9,056 nt of DNA from Lachnospiraceae bacterium (GCA_017613055.1 JAGAES010000142.1:1-9056); one strand, 5' to 3'; positions 1 to 6,360 are shown, counted from the first letter of the stretch. Made by a program: numbers and translations. Notes: a model not told the origin generated them from the sequence alone.

Positions 1-1163
1 AGGTGACCGCGCAGATAGACTGGGCAATCGACGATCCGACCGGCTGGCACTATGACGATTACTGGGATACGGACGGCGAGGACCAGGACGGACATCTTCT
101 CGCGGGCGACTGGGCATATCTCGATGTCGACCCAGGCGAGAAGAAGATCTGCTCGACGGTGATTTTCGAAGACTTCGGAGATCCCGAGGATAAGAAGAAT
201 GACTCGTGGAAGGGCTTCGGTTACGCGAAGGGCTGGAAGGACGTGCTTACGGAAGACCAGCTGACGCTCAATGAGGAGACCGGCCACTATTACGTAAACT
301 GGGAAGAGCATACGCTCTATATCCGCGTCCGCTATGCGGTCGTTACCGAGGACAATGACGAGGAGAACCTCCGCAACCATTACTTCAGCGGATGGTCCCC
401 GGTTGCTTCCTTCGGAAAGGACGTTGAGGAATACTATCCGTATATGACGGCCGACGAGATTCCGGTTCCGGTACTTGCGGACCTTGAGGTACTTGACGGT
501 GACGAAGAGACCGGCAAGCTTCTTTCTTTCGACGTTTCGATTCCGAAAGACAAGGAAGGCCGTGACTTAGAAGAAATCGCCGCCCGGACGGAAGTGTACG
601 ACGGTCTTGCGCAGCTTGTATTCAGTGTGCGCTTTAACGAAGGCGAGTGGGTACGGTGCTTCCGGGATGTGTATTCCGGGAACTTTCAGGTGCCGATCAG
701 TGAGGTATTAAAGGACGACGAAGTCTATCAGGACGGCTCGACCGTAGAGGTTTATGCGATCATCTGGATGGAGCAGCATCTCGGCGTGAACGGCGAATGG
801 TGCGGCGATCTCTCTACCACACCGTCTAACACGATTGCCATCGGTAAGGAAGATATTCCGGCTCCGACCACCTATGTAACGCCCGATCCCGACGAGCCGA
901 CTCCGACCGAAGAAGTGACGCCTACGATTGTGCCTCCGACGCCGACGGTTTACAATCCGGAACTGCCGGAGGAAACCATCGTAGTCGAAGAGAAGAAGAA
1001 AGAGACCTGTAAGGTCTGTCACCTCGAGATTGACCCGCAGCCGCTCGGATACTGCATGTTCTATTGGATCGGCGGCGCAGTGGTTCTTCTTATTATCATC
1101 GCGATTATCGTGAAGATAATAAGAAAGAAGCAGGACGAAGCGACCGACATCCTGTTCCGTTAA
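1..1163 (+). CDS. C-terminal part of a membrane-anchored, fibronectin-III-like surface protein (5' end outside window)
   Basis: The reading frame is open from the left edge. A GTG at position 3 is available, but what follows is not a signal peptide, so the gene almost certainly begins upstream. Residues below are counted from that GTG. Two beta-rich stretches end like fibronectin type III domains: IRVRYAV to WSPVASFGK (about 107-139), and VEVYAIIW to PSNTIAIGK (about 249-282). A Pro/Thr-rich stalk (286-324) and a charged spacer follow. Then come three cysteines (C336, C339, C351), a single membrane helix (352-370) and a short basic tail (KIIRKK). Overall it is strongly acidic. This suggests a large extracellular part with a stalk and a C-terminal anchor. 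I see no LPXTG sorting motif and no catalytic motif. The function is not recognised; adhesion or cell-envelope structure is a guess. It converges on prs with a shared hairpin between them. Confidence 0.8.
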   Translation, partial: VTAQIDWAIDDPTGWHYDDYWDTDGEDQDGHLLAGDWAYLDVDPGEKKICSTVIFEDFGDPEDKKNDSWKGFGYAKGWKDVLTEDQLTLNEETGHYYVNWEEHTLYIRVRYAVVTEDNDEENLRNHYFSGWSPVASFGKDVEEYYPYMTADEIPVPVLADLEVLDGDEETGKLLSFDVSIPKDKEGRDLEEIAARTEVYDGLAQLVFSVRFNEGEWVRCFRDVYSGNFQVPISEVLKDDEVYQDGSTVEVYAIIWMEQHLGVNGEWCGDLSTTPSNTIAIGKEDIPAPTTYVTPDPDEPTPTEEVTPTIVPPTPTVYNPELPEETIVVEEKKKETCKVCHLEIDPQPLGYCMFYWIGGAVVLLIIIAIIVKIIRKKQDEATDILFR

Positions 1164-1218
1164 GACCGAAGCGGCAATCAGGCCGGAACGACAAGCAAAA
1201 CAACCTATCACATAAACA

Positions 1219-1249
1219 AAGAACTGTTGCATACTCTGCAACAGTTCTT
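1219..1249. terminator. Bidirectional intrinsic terminator between convergent genes
   Basis: This is a 13-bp perfect inverted repeat: AAGAACTGTTGCA (1219-1231), a five-base loop, then TGCAACAGTTCTT (1237-1249). Read on the minus strand, the stem is followed by TGTTTATG, T-rich and within 70 bases of the prs stop codon. Read on the plus strand, the tail is TTCTTCGCTTAT, a weaker T tract. It lies 56 bases after the surface-protein stop and about 40 bases after the prs stop, so it probably ends both transcripts. Confidence 0.8.
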
Positions 1250-1289
1250 CGCTTATAGAGGTAAAAAGAGAAAAGAAAGGTACTTATTC

Positions 1290-2471
1290 TCATATATCGT
1301 CGTTACGATGCTTTTCAAGAATCTTATGGATTCTCTCCGTCGGATTCAGGAATTCGCTGATGGAAGCGTCATGGTTCAAAGCGTCAATCAAAAGGGCAAT
1401 ATACTTGCTCATGTCTGCGTTTGAGTACCATTCCCGCTTCAGCAGCTCGGGCGTCTGGTAGATCAGGTTGGTCGTAACCACGCGGGTTATAAGGCCCTCA
1501 CGGTACGCCTGGTCGAATTTCTCGAGACCGCTTGTGAAGAGTCCGAAGGTGGCGCATACGAAGATGCGGCCCGCGTTTCTCTTCTTAAGCTCTCTCGCAA
1601 CATCAAGCATGCTCTCGCCGGACGAAATCATATCATCGATGACGATAACATCCTTGCCCTGCACGTCGCTTCCGAGGAACTCGTGTGCGACGATGGGGTT
1701 CCGGCCGTCCACAACCTGCGTATAATCGCGGCGCTTATAGAACATGCCCATATCGGCACCGATCATGGTCGCGAAATAAACGGCTCGGTTCATGGCGCCT
1801 TCATCCGGGCTTATGATCATCAGGTGCTCGCTGTCCATCTTCAGGTCAGGCACGTCACGAAGCAGCGCTTTGGTGAACTGATAGGTCGGCGTTACGTTCT
1901 CGAGAGAACGGGTCGGAATCGCGTTCTGTACGCGTGCGTCATGTGCGTCAAATGTGATGATGGAGTCCACACCGAGGTTCACAAGTTCCTGAAGAGCTAC
2001 GGCACAATCGAGCGATTCTCTCGCGGAGCGCTTGTGCTGACGGCTCTCATAAAGGAACGGCATGATGACGGTAATCCGGGCTGCTTTGCCGCTCATTGCG
2101 CTGATTACGCGCTTCAGGTCGGCAAAATGATCATCGGGAGACATATGGTTGAGCTGTCCGCAGACCTTGTAGGTCAGGCTGTAGTTGCAGACATCCACAA
2201 GAATGTAGATATCTAAGCCGCGGATCGTTTCGTTGATGATGCACTTGGCTTCACCGGAACCGAAACGCGGGCATTTGGCGCTGATCAGATAGGAATCTCT
2301 CTGATAACGGTCGTGATCGGGGGTATTGGCGTACTTGGAGTCACGATTGTTTCTCCAGGATACAATCCATTCGTTTACCTTGTCGCCGATCGCCTTACTG
2401 CTCTCAAGGGCTATGATTCCCATCGGGCCGTACGACACATTTTCAACCAATCTCTTCTCCTCTTCAGACAT
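1290..2471 (-). CDS. prs: Ribose-phosphate pyrophosphokinase (PRPP synthetase), long divergent form
   Basis: Predicted cytoplasmic enzyme moving pyrophosphate from ATP to ribose 5-phosphate to give PRPP for purine, pyrimidine, NAD, His and Trp synthesis. The PRPP-binding loop is clear (VIVIDDMISSGES, 275-287, with D279 and D280). The other family blocks are present but altered: RGLDIYILVDV (84-94), ESRQHKR (142-148) where usual enzymes have a YARQDRK-like block, FDAHDARVQN (174-183) in place of DLHAGQIQ, SPDEG (221-225), and the basic flexible loop YKRRDY (245-250). At 393 residues it is longer than the usual roughly 315, mainly through an N-terminal extension. The ATG is preceded by GGAGG at a 6-base spacing. 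It is the last gene of the operon, 36 bases after the helicase-loader gene. The family is confident. Whether it is the cell's main PRPP synthetase or a paralogue cannot be told here. Confidence 0.9.
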   Translation of the reverse strand: MSEEEKRLVENVSYGPMGIIALESSKAIGDKVNEWIVSWRNNRDSKYANTPDHDRYQRDSYLISAKCPRFGSGEAKCIINETIRGLDIYILVDVCNYSLTYKVCGQLNHMSPDDHFADLKRVISAMSGKAARITVIMPFLYESRQHKRSARESLDCAVALQELVNLGVDSIITFDAHDARVQNAIPTRSLENVTPTYQFTKALLRDVPDLKMDSEHLMIISPDEGAMNRAVYFATMIGADMGMFYKRRDYTQVVDGRNPIVAHEFLGSDVQGKDVIVIDDMISSGESMLDVARELKKRNAGRIFVCATFGLFTSGLEKFDQAYREGLITRVVTTNLIYQTPELLKREWYSNADMSKYIALLIDALNHDASISEFLNPTERIHKILEKHRNDDI

Positions 2472-2477
2472 AGGATA

Positions 2478-2482
2478 CCTCC
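2478..2482 (-). promoter_or_regulatory. Ribosome binding site of prs
   Basis: GGAGG on the minus strand, 6 bases before the ATG at 2471. It fixes the prs start within the 36-base gap after the upstream gene. Confidence 0.8.
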
Positions 2483-2507
2483 GTAATGTTGAATTTTCGG
2501 GACGAAA

Positions 2508-3512
2508 TCAGTCCGGGCTGCCCTCTAAGAAGAGCTTACGGACACGGATATCGTCGCCCATCAGTTTGATATACTGATAATTGTTGAACAGGCGGGATGC
2601 AATCCGCTCCGAATACCGGGCGCGGATCTGATCCATGTTCAGATTGGTGGAGATAACAACGGGCTTGGCGCGAAGCAGGCGCTCCTCCATGCAGATGAAC
2701 AGCTGCGAAACCGTGTAGGTGTTGCCGATTTCCGTGCCGAGATCGTCGATAATCAAGAGGTCGCAGTCCAAGATCATATCGAAATCCCGTACGGCCTGCC
2801 GGCTCTCGTCGTTGTTTCCGAAGCGGTAGTGCTCGAAAATCTCAAAGAGTCGGAACGCGGAGAGGTAGAGGATCGTGTAGCCCTGTTCCATCAGCGCGCC
2901 GGCAATACAGTTCGAAAGAAACGTTTTCCCGACGCCGGTCGAGCCGGTCAGAAGAAGATTCCTCTTGTTGTCGGCAAAATGTTCCACATAGGAGAATGCC
3001 TTCCGATAGGCGTCGATGGCAACCTCGCGGTACGTGTCGCCGGTCGTCTCATCGACGGTTTCATCGGAATAGTATGCCGGGTCAAATGCACTGAATTTTT
3101 CTTTAGCGAGCAGCTCCTTGCGGCCCGGGTCCAGGTAATAGCGGTCTATGATTGCCTGCTTGAAACAGGAGCACATGCCGTTATCCGTGTAACCGGTATC
3201 CTTACAGAGCGGGCACGTATACTGCATCTCCAAAAAGTTGTCCGGGAAGCCCGCCTGACGAAGCAGCTGCGCCTTCTGGGAGACGGTCAGCTCAATCATG
3301 CGGCGGTTGTCCTCGATGGCACTCTCATTACCTTGTAATGCAAGCGTAGCAGCCTTAACGGAACCGGAAGCGATCCGCTCATCCAGCTCGGAAAGCACCG
3401 GGATTGCGGCATAAGCCTTCTCCCTGCGCATCGCGAGATCGTGGCGGTCCTGTGCCTGCTTCTCGTCGTATTCCCTGAGGATTGCATCATACTCGGCGTT
3501 GGTGAGCCCCAT
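2508..3512 (-). CDS. DnaI/DnaC-type AAA+ replicative helicase loader
   Basis: Predicted ATPase that places the replicative DNA helicase on single-stranded DNA at origins or restarted forks. The N-terminal part (1-90) is helical and charged, as expected for a helicase-binding region. A cysteine cluster follows (CPLC at 100-103, CSC at 114-116), resembling the zinc-binding module of DnaI. The AAA+ core has Walker A GSTGVGKT (190-197, K196), Walker B LLIIDDLG (252-259, D256 and D257), sensor-1 VVISTN (285-290) and an arginine-finger region SERIASR (301-307). At 334 residues it is close to Firmicute DnaI in size. It lies 24 bases after the DnaD-like gene, its expected partner. IstB transposition helpers share the core, but the zinc module and the absence of a transposase gene argue for the chromosomal loader. 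Orthology to B. subtilis dnaI is inferred, so no symbol is given. Confidence 0.9.
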   Translation of the reverse strand: MGLTNAEYDAILREYDEKQAQDRHDLAMRREKAYAAIPVLSELDERIASGSVKAATLALQGNESAIEDNRRMIELTVSQKAQLLRQAGFPDNFLEMQYTCPLCKDTGYTDNGMCSCFKQAIIDRYYLDPGRKELLAKEKFSAFDPAYYSDETVDETTGDTYREVAIDAYRKAFSYVEHFADNKRNLLLTGSTGVGKTFLSNCIAGALMEQGYTILYLSAFRLFEIFEHYRFGNNDESRQAVRDFDMILDCDLLIIDDLGTEIGNTYTVSQLFICMEERLLRAKPVVISTNLNMDQIRARYSERIASRLFNNYQYIKLMGDDIRVRKLFLEGSPD

Positions 3513-3518
3513 CGGTTG

Positions 3519-3526
3519 TCCTCCTT
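3519..3526 (-). promoter_or_regulatory. Strong ribosome binding site of the helicase-loader gene
   Basis: AAGGAGGA on the minus strand, 6 bases before the ATG at 3512. It is the closest match to the Shine-Dalgarno consensus in this operon and lies within the 24-base gap after the DnaD-like gene. Confidence 0.85.
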
Positions 3527-3536
3527 AGACAGGTGG

Positions 3537-4631
3537 TCATTTCTTGGCGCGCATGCGCTTTTCAATCTCCGCCATCTCGGCGGCGGTGTACTCGCGCTGC
3601 GTAAAATTCTCAAAGCGGTTCGCCTTCTGCGCTGCGGTCCTTGCTGCAGGTACCTTGTGCTTGGTATCCTCTTCGAGCTTGTGCGCCTGATCCAGCCGTT
3701 CCACATCGGAGATTCCGACGGCACCGGCTTCGTGCCAGCTTTTTAAGATGCTGTTCGCATAACTGAAGTTGGCGCCCTTTCGAAGCATGGATCGGGAGCA
3801 TGCTTCCCGAATCAGCTCCGTCGGCATACGCCATTCGCTTACCCAGGTGCGGAGATAGCGAATCTGGGACGTTCCGAGAGATCCGCTGAGCCCGAATTCG
3901 TCACGAACGGCACCAAAGGCTTCCCCGTTCATCAGAATGTAATTCTCAGCATCCTCCACGGTGACGATTCCCTCTTCATGCCAGGCTATCGCGACCTTGG
4001 TGATGTATTTCGAAGCGGTCTTGCCGCTGTCGATACAACGCTCATATAAGAATAAGAGCAGGTCGCACGAAAACCCGAGCACTCCGTAGATGTAAAGCGC
4101 CGTATCGGCTTCGTCACGCGAAAGCGGACGTGCAAAGTATTGCTCCAGCGTCGAGAGAATGAAAGGAACGTTCCCGTCGTCTGCCATCGAATCGATGTCA
4201 ATCTTCTGCGCGGCAGTCTTCGGTGCCGGCTTCGAAACAGAATTGCTCTGTCCGATTGCCTTCTCAGGCACCTTCTTCTGCGTTACGGAAGCGGCGGGCG
4301 CGGTTTCCTGTCGTCTCGTCTTCGGGCGGTAGTCGGAGAGATCCACCAGATTGATGGACTCCACGGTGCCGTCCCCGGAGACGGTATACTCGAGAATACC
4401 CTGCCTGGTCCAGTAGTTCAGTGCTTTGAACAGGAAATTCTCCGTGCAATCGAGCAGTTCTGCGATCTCCGGAACGGAGAAATCCATTCCTTCCTCTAAG
4501 TGCCTCAGCAAATACAGGTATACCTTTACATAGGTCCCGTTCGCTTCGGTCATGAACTCATCGATGAAGCGGTTCGGAATCTCCGTAACGGTATTCGGAT
4601 TGGACTTCGAGATTAACCCGATTGTGCACAT
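3537..4631 (-). CDS. DnaD-domain primosome / replication initiation protein
   Basis: Predicted DNA-remodelling primosome protein that acts with the helicase loader encoded next to it. Numbered from the chosen start (364 residues), it has an N-terminal winged-helix-like domain (RFIDEFMTEANGTYVKVYLY and onward, about 21-82). A polar Ala/Lys/Pro-rich linker follows (about 103-152). The first DnaD C-domain is at about 155-232, with signatures YGVLGF, GKTASKYI and AWHEEGI. A second, weaker copy is at about 253-307 (YLRTWVSEWRM to SWHEAG). The tail motif NRFENFTQREY is typical of the family. An in-frame ATG at 4655 would add 8 residues. I prefer 4631 because AGGGGG lies 8 bases before it, whereas the longer start has no good ribosome site and abuts a palindrome. 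It is the first gene of the operon. The family is clear; orthology to dnaD as opposed to dnaB of Bacillus is not settled. Confidence 0.88.
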   Translation of the reverse strand: MCTIGLISKSNPNTVTEIPNRFIDEFMTEANGTYVKVYLYLLRHLEEGMDFSVPEIAELLDCTENFLFKALNYWTRQGILEYTVSGDGTVESINLVDLSDYRPKTRRQETAPAASVTQKKVPEKAIGQSNSVSKPAPKTAAQKIDIDSMADDGNVPFILSTLEQYFARPLSRDEADTALYIYGVLGFSCDLLLFLYERCIDSGKTASKYITKVAIAWHEEGIVTVEDAENYILMNGEAFGAVRDEFGLSGSLGTSQIRYLRTWVSEWRMPTELIREACSRSMLRKGANFSYANSILKSWHEAGAVGISDVERLDQAHKLEEDTKHKVPAARTAAQKANRFENFTQREYTAAEMAEIEKRMRAKK

Positions 4632-4639
4632 GAAGAGAG

Positions 4640-4645
4640 CCCCCT
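4640..4645 (-). promoter_or_regulatory. Ribosome binding site deciding the DnaD-like gene start
   Basis: AGGGGG on the minus strand, 8 bases before the ATG at 4631. The alternative ATG at 4655 has only a GGGA about 15 bases upstream, so this site favours the shorter protein. Confidence 0.55.
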
Positions 4646-4656
4646 GTTCGGCCATA

Positions 4657-4672
4657 GATGACGTAAGTCATC
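4657..4672. repeat. Palindrome in the leader of the replication operon
   Basis: GATGAC-GTAA-GTCATC is a 6-bp perfect inverted repeat with a four-base loop. It lies between the predicted transcription start (about 4701) and the chosen start codon (4631). It could be a protein-binding site or a small RNA hairpin; no known operator is recognised. Confidence 0.45.
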
Positions 4673-4707
4673 CCGTCTGCCCGGAGAAAATCACCCCGAG
4701 CGTCCAC

Positions 4708-4736
4708 ATTATAACCCAGCCGAAAGGGTTTGTAAA
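4708..4736 (-). promoter_or_regulatory. SigA-type promoter of the dnaD-like / loader / prs operon
   Basis: On the minus strand, -35 TTTACA (4731-4736) and -10 TATAAT (4708-4713) are separated by exactly 17 bp, one mismatch from the full consensus. Transcription would start near 4701, giving a leader of about 70 bases before the ATG at 4631. The nearest DnaA-box pair ends 37 bp upstream of the -35 element. Confidence 0.75.
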
Positions 4737-4772
4737 TAGGCGGAAACACAGCCTAAAAGAGTAGAATTTGAA

Positions 4773-4790
4773 TGTTGATAAAGTGGATAA
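4773..4790 (-). promoter_or_regulatory. Two adjoining DnaA-box-like sites upstream of the replication operon
   Basis: Read on the minus strand, these are TTATCCACT (4782-4790) directly followed by TTATCAACA (4773-4781). Each is one base from the DnaA box TTATCCACA. They lie 37-54 bp upstream of the -35 element of the operon promoter, where bound DnaA could activate or block transcription. Confidence 0.6.
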
Positions 4791-4883
4791 ACCATCCCGG
4801 AAAATGCCGTGAAAACCATCCGTTTACGGAGCCGAAACGAAGCATTTGCAAGCCTTCTCCGAGGCTTTTTAAATGGGGCATTT

Positions 4884-4931
4884 ACGCAAAATATTATCCA
4901 CAACGATTCCTGTCGAATACGTTGTGGATAA
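4884..4931 (-). terminator. Possible murC terminator formed by the DnaA-box inverted repeat
   Basis: In the minus-strand transcript, the 12-bp inverted repeat would fold into a hairpin. The stem can extend by four pairs (ATTC at 4906-4909 with GAAT at 4915-4918) past a one-base bulge. It is followed by TATTTTGCG. The stem is not especially GC-rich and the T tract is short, so termination is plausible but uncertain. Confidence 0.4.
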
Positions 4932-4940
4932 AGTGGATAA
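4894..4940. promoter_or_regulatory. DnaA-box cluster with an inverted pair of exact boxes
   Basis: TTATCCACA is exact on the plus strand at 4894-4902 and exact on the minus strand at 4923-4931. A one-mismatch TTATCCACT follows on the minus strand at 4932-4940, directly next to the second. The two exact boxes sit in a 12-bp perfect inverted repeat (TTATCCACAACG at 4894-4905, CGTTGTGGATAA at 4920-4931). By simple chance an exact box is expected about 0.07 times in a window this long, so two within 40 bp is notable. The cluster begins 3 bases after the murC stop. Confidence 0.7.
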
Positions 4941-4942
4941 AT

Positions 4943-6346
4943 CTAGGATTCCAACACCATAGTGCCCACGTTTACTACATTTCCGGCACCCATAGTTATC
5001 AACAAATCGCCGTTGACACAATTTTTTTTCAGAAATTCCGCGATTTTTTCAAATGACGGAAAATAATACGCTTCACGTCCCATTTTTCGTAAATCCTCGA
5101 CCAGGTCGCGGGAGGAAATCTCGCCGTTGTCGACCTCTCTTGCGGCGTAGATGTCGGCAAGGACAATCGCGTCCGCAATCGAGAGCGCTTTTACGAATTC
5201 CTCACGGAGCGCGAGGGTACGCGTGAACGTGTGCGGCTGGAATACAACCCAGAGCCGTCTGTGCGGATAGCCTAGCGCGGCATTCAGTGTTGCGGCGATC
5301 TCGGTCGGGTGGTGCGCGTAGTCGTCAACGACGGTCACGCCGTCCCGGACGCCTTTCTTTTCGAACCGCCGCTCCGTTCCCGAGAAATCAAAGAGTGCTT
5401 TCTTAATCACCGCGGGCGAGATATCGCGAAGGTACGCTTCCGCAATCGCCGCGAGCGAATTCGATACGTTATGAACGCCGATTACCGAAAGCGCGATGCG
5501 GTCAACATACCTGCCGTCACGGTACAGGTCATAGGACGCGCAGCCCATCTCGTCAAATGTAATGTTCGCCGCCGTGTAGCGGTACGGGGAATCGGCGGGG
5601 TCTGTGCCCGCAGGCAGAAGCCCGTAGGTGTCGACCGTTCCGTGAAGCCCCTCGAGGAACTTGTCGAGGTTCGGAATCTCGCCGTTGATAATCAGATGGC
5701 CTTCCTCGGGAAGCTTCTCCGCGAAGAGGTGGAACGAATGACGGATGTCGTCGAGATCCTTGAAGAAATCCAGGTGGTCCGCATCAATATTCAGAATTAA
5801 AGCGTCACTCGGATGAAATTTCAGAAAACTGTTCGTATATTCGCACGCTTCGAAAAGGAATTCGGAAGAATGTCCGATCCGAAGGTTCCCGCCGAGCGAA
5901 GCCATGCGTCCGCCGAGCGAAACGGTCGGGTCCTGATCCGCCTCCATTAAAATGGTAGCGAGCATGCCGGTCGTCGTTGTCTTGCCGTGCGTTCCCGAGA
6001 CGCCGATTGCAATCGGGTAGGTCGCGGAAAGCTGGCCGAGCAGTTCGGCGCGGTCAATCATCGGAAGACCCTTCGCCGCGGCTGCGGCGTATTCTTCATT
6101 GTCCGCATGGATGGCGGCCGTATATACGACGAGGTCGATGCCCTCCGTCAGATTGGAAGCAACCTGCGAATAGTAAACCGTTGCTCCGAGCCGTTCAAGG
6201 TTCTCGGTCAGGTCGCTCTTCGTCCGGTCGGAGCCGCTTATCGTGAAGCCGCGCTTCAGAAGAAGCTCCGCAAGCCCGCTCATACTGATGCCGCCGATGC
6301 CGATGAAGTGTATGTGAATCGGTTTTTGAAGGTCGATTGTAAACAT
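4943..6346 (-). CDS. murC: UDP-N-acetylmuramate--L-alanine ligase
   Basis: Cytoplasmic ATP-dependent ligase that adds L-alanine to UDP-MurNAc, the first amino acid of the peptidoglycan stem. It has the full three-domain Mur ligase layout over 467 residues. The N-terminal nucleotide fold has GIGGISMSG (16-24). The ATP P-loop is GTHGKTTTT (118-126, K122). The central domain has EACEY (166-170) and NIDADHLDFF (186-195). The C-terminal domain has GVHNVSNSLAA (290-300), DDYAHHPTE (341-349) and QPHTFTRT (370-377). The length is normal and nothing essential is missing. The start at 6346 is chosen over an ATG three codons upstream (6355), because AAGGA lies 9 bases before it but touches the upstream ATG. 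The protein then begins MFTIDLQKP, as expected for clostridial MurC. It is divergent from glgC and stands outside any mur/fts cluster visible here. Confidence 0.96.
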   Translation of the reverse strand: MFTIDLQKPIHIHFIGIGGISMSGLAELLLKRGFTISGSDRTKSDLTENLERLGATVYYSQVASNLTEGIDLVVYTAAIHADNEEYAAAAAKGLPMIDRAELLGQLSATYPIAIGVSGTHGKTTTTGMLATILMEADQDPTVSLGGRMASLGGNLRIGHSSEFLFEACEYTNSFLKFHPSDALILNIDADHLDFFKDLDDIRHSFHLFAEKLPEEGHLIINGEIPNLDKFLEGLHGTVDTYGLLPAGTDPADSPYRYTAANITFDEMGCASYDLYRDGRYVDRIALSVIGVHNVSNSLAAIAEAYLRDISPAVIKKALFDFSGTERRFEKKGVRDGVTVVDDYAHHPTEIAATLNAALGYPHRRLWVVFQPHTFTRTLALREEFVKALSIADAIVLADIYAAREVDNGEISSRDLVEDLRKMGREAYYFPSFEKIAEFLKKNCVNGDLLITMGAGNVVNVGTMVLES

Positions 6347-6355
6347 ATTTTGCAT

Positions 6356-6360
6356 TCCTT
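6356..6360 (-). promoter_or_regulatory. Ribosome binding site deciding the murC start
   Basis: AAGGA on the minus strand. It directly touches the ATG at 6355 (spacing 0) but is 9 bases from the ATG at 6346. The downstream ATG is therefore the likely start and the protein is 467, not 470, residues. Confidence 0.7.

Larger units (their letters stand above)
4632..4942. other. Non-coding region between murC and the replication operon
   Basis: About 310 bases hold no credible gene. Inside are the operon promoter, the leader palindrome, the DnaA-box groups and the possible murC terminator. There is also a small plus-strand hairpin (AAGCCT at 4850-4855 with AGGCTT at 4862-4867, followed by Ts), with no plus-strand gene before it. 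The short open frames crossing this stretch lack ribosome sites and family signatures. Confidence 0.7.

Noticed and set aside
885..975. Degenerate tandem repeat in the Pro/Thr-rich stalk
   Set aside because: The repetition (CCGAC, ACGCC and similar) reflects a low-complexity Pro/Thr/Glu linker without a regular unit.
708..1241. Open frame of 177 codons antisense to the surface-protein gene
   Set aside because: It starts inside the terminator hairpin and is Arg/His-rich in the way typical of reverse-frame translations of acidic genes.
1683..2216. Open frame of 177 codons on the plus strand antisense to prs
   Set aside because: It covers the conserved core of prs and has no ribosome site or recognisable motif.
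2508..3512. IstB-type transposition helper from an IS21-like element
   Set aside because: There is no IstA transposase gene and no terminal repeats, the zinc-binding cysteines are present, and the neighbour is a DnaD-type gene. All fit the chromosomal helicase loader instead.
4821..4870. Possible small RNA on the plus strand ending at a hairpin plus T run (4850-4870)
   Set aside because: The stem is only 6 bp, no convincing plus-strand promoter precedes it, and neighbouring genes are all on the minus strand.
4632..4942. Chromosomal replication origin (oriC)
   Set aside because: There are DnaA boxes and replication genes, but dnaA, dnaN, rpmH and gyrB are absent, the box number is small, and no long AT-rich unwinding stretch is seen. 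A secondary DnaA-binding locus is likelier. Genome-wide GC skew would decide.
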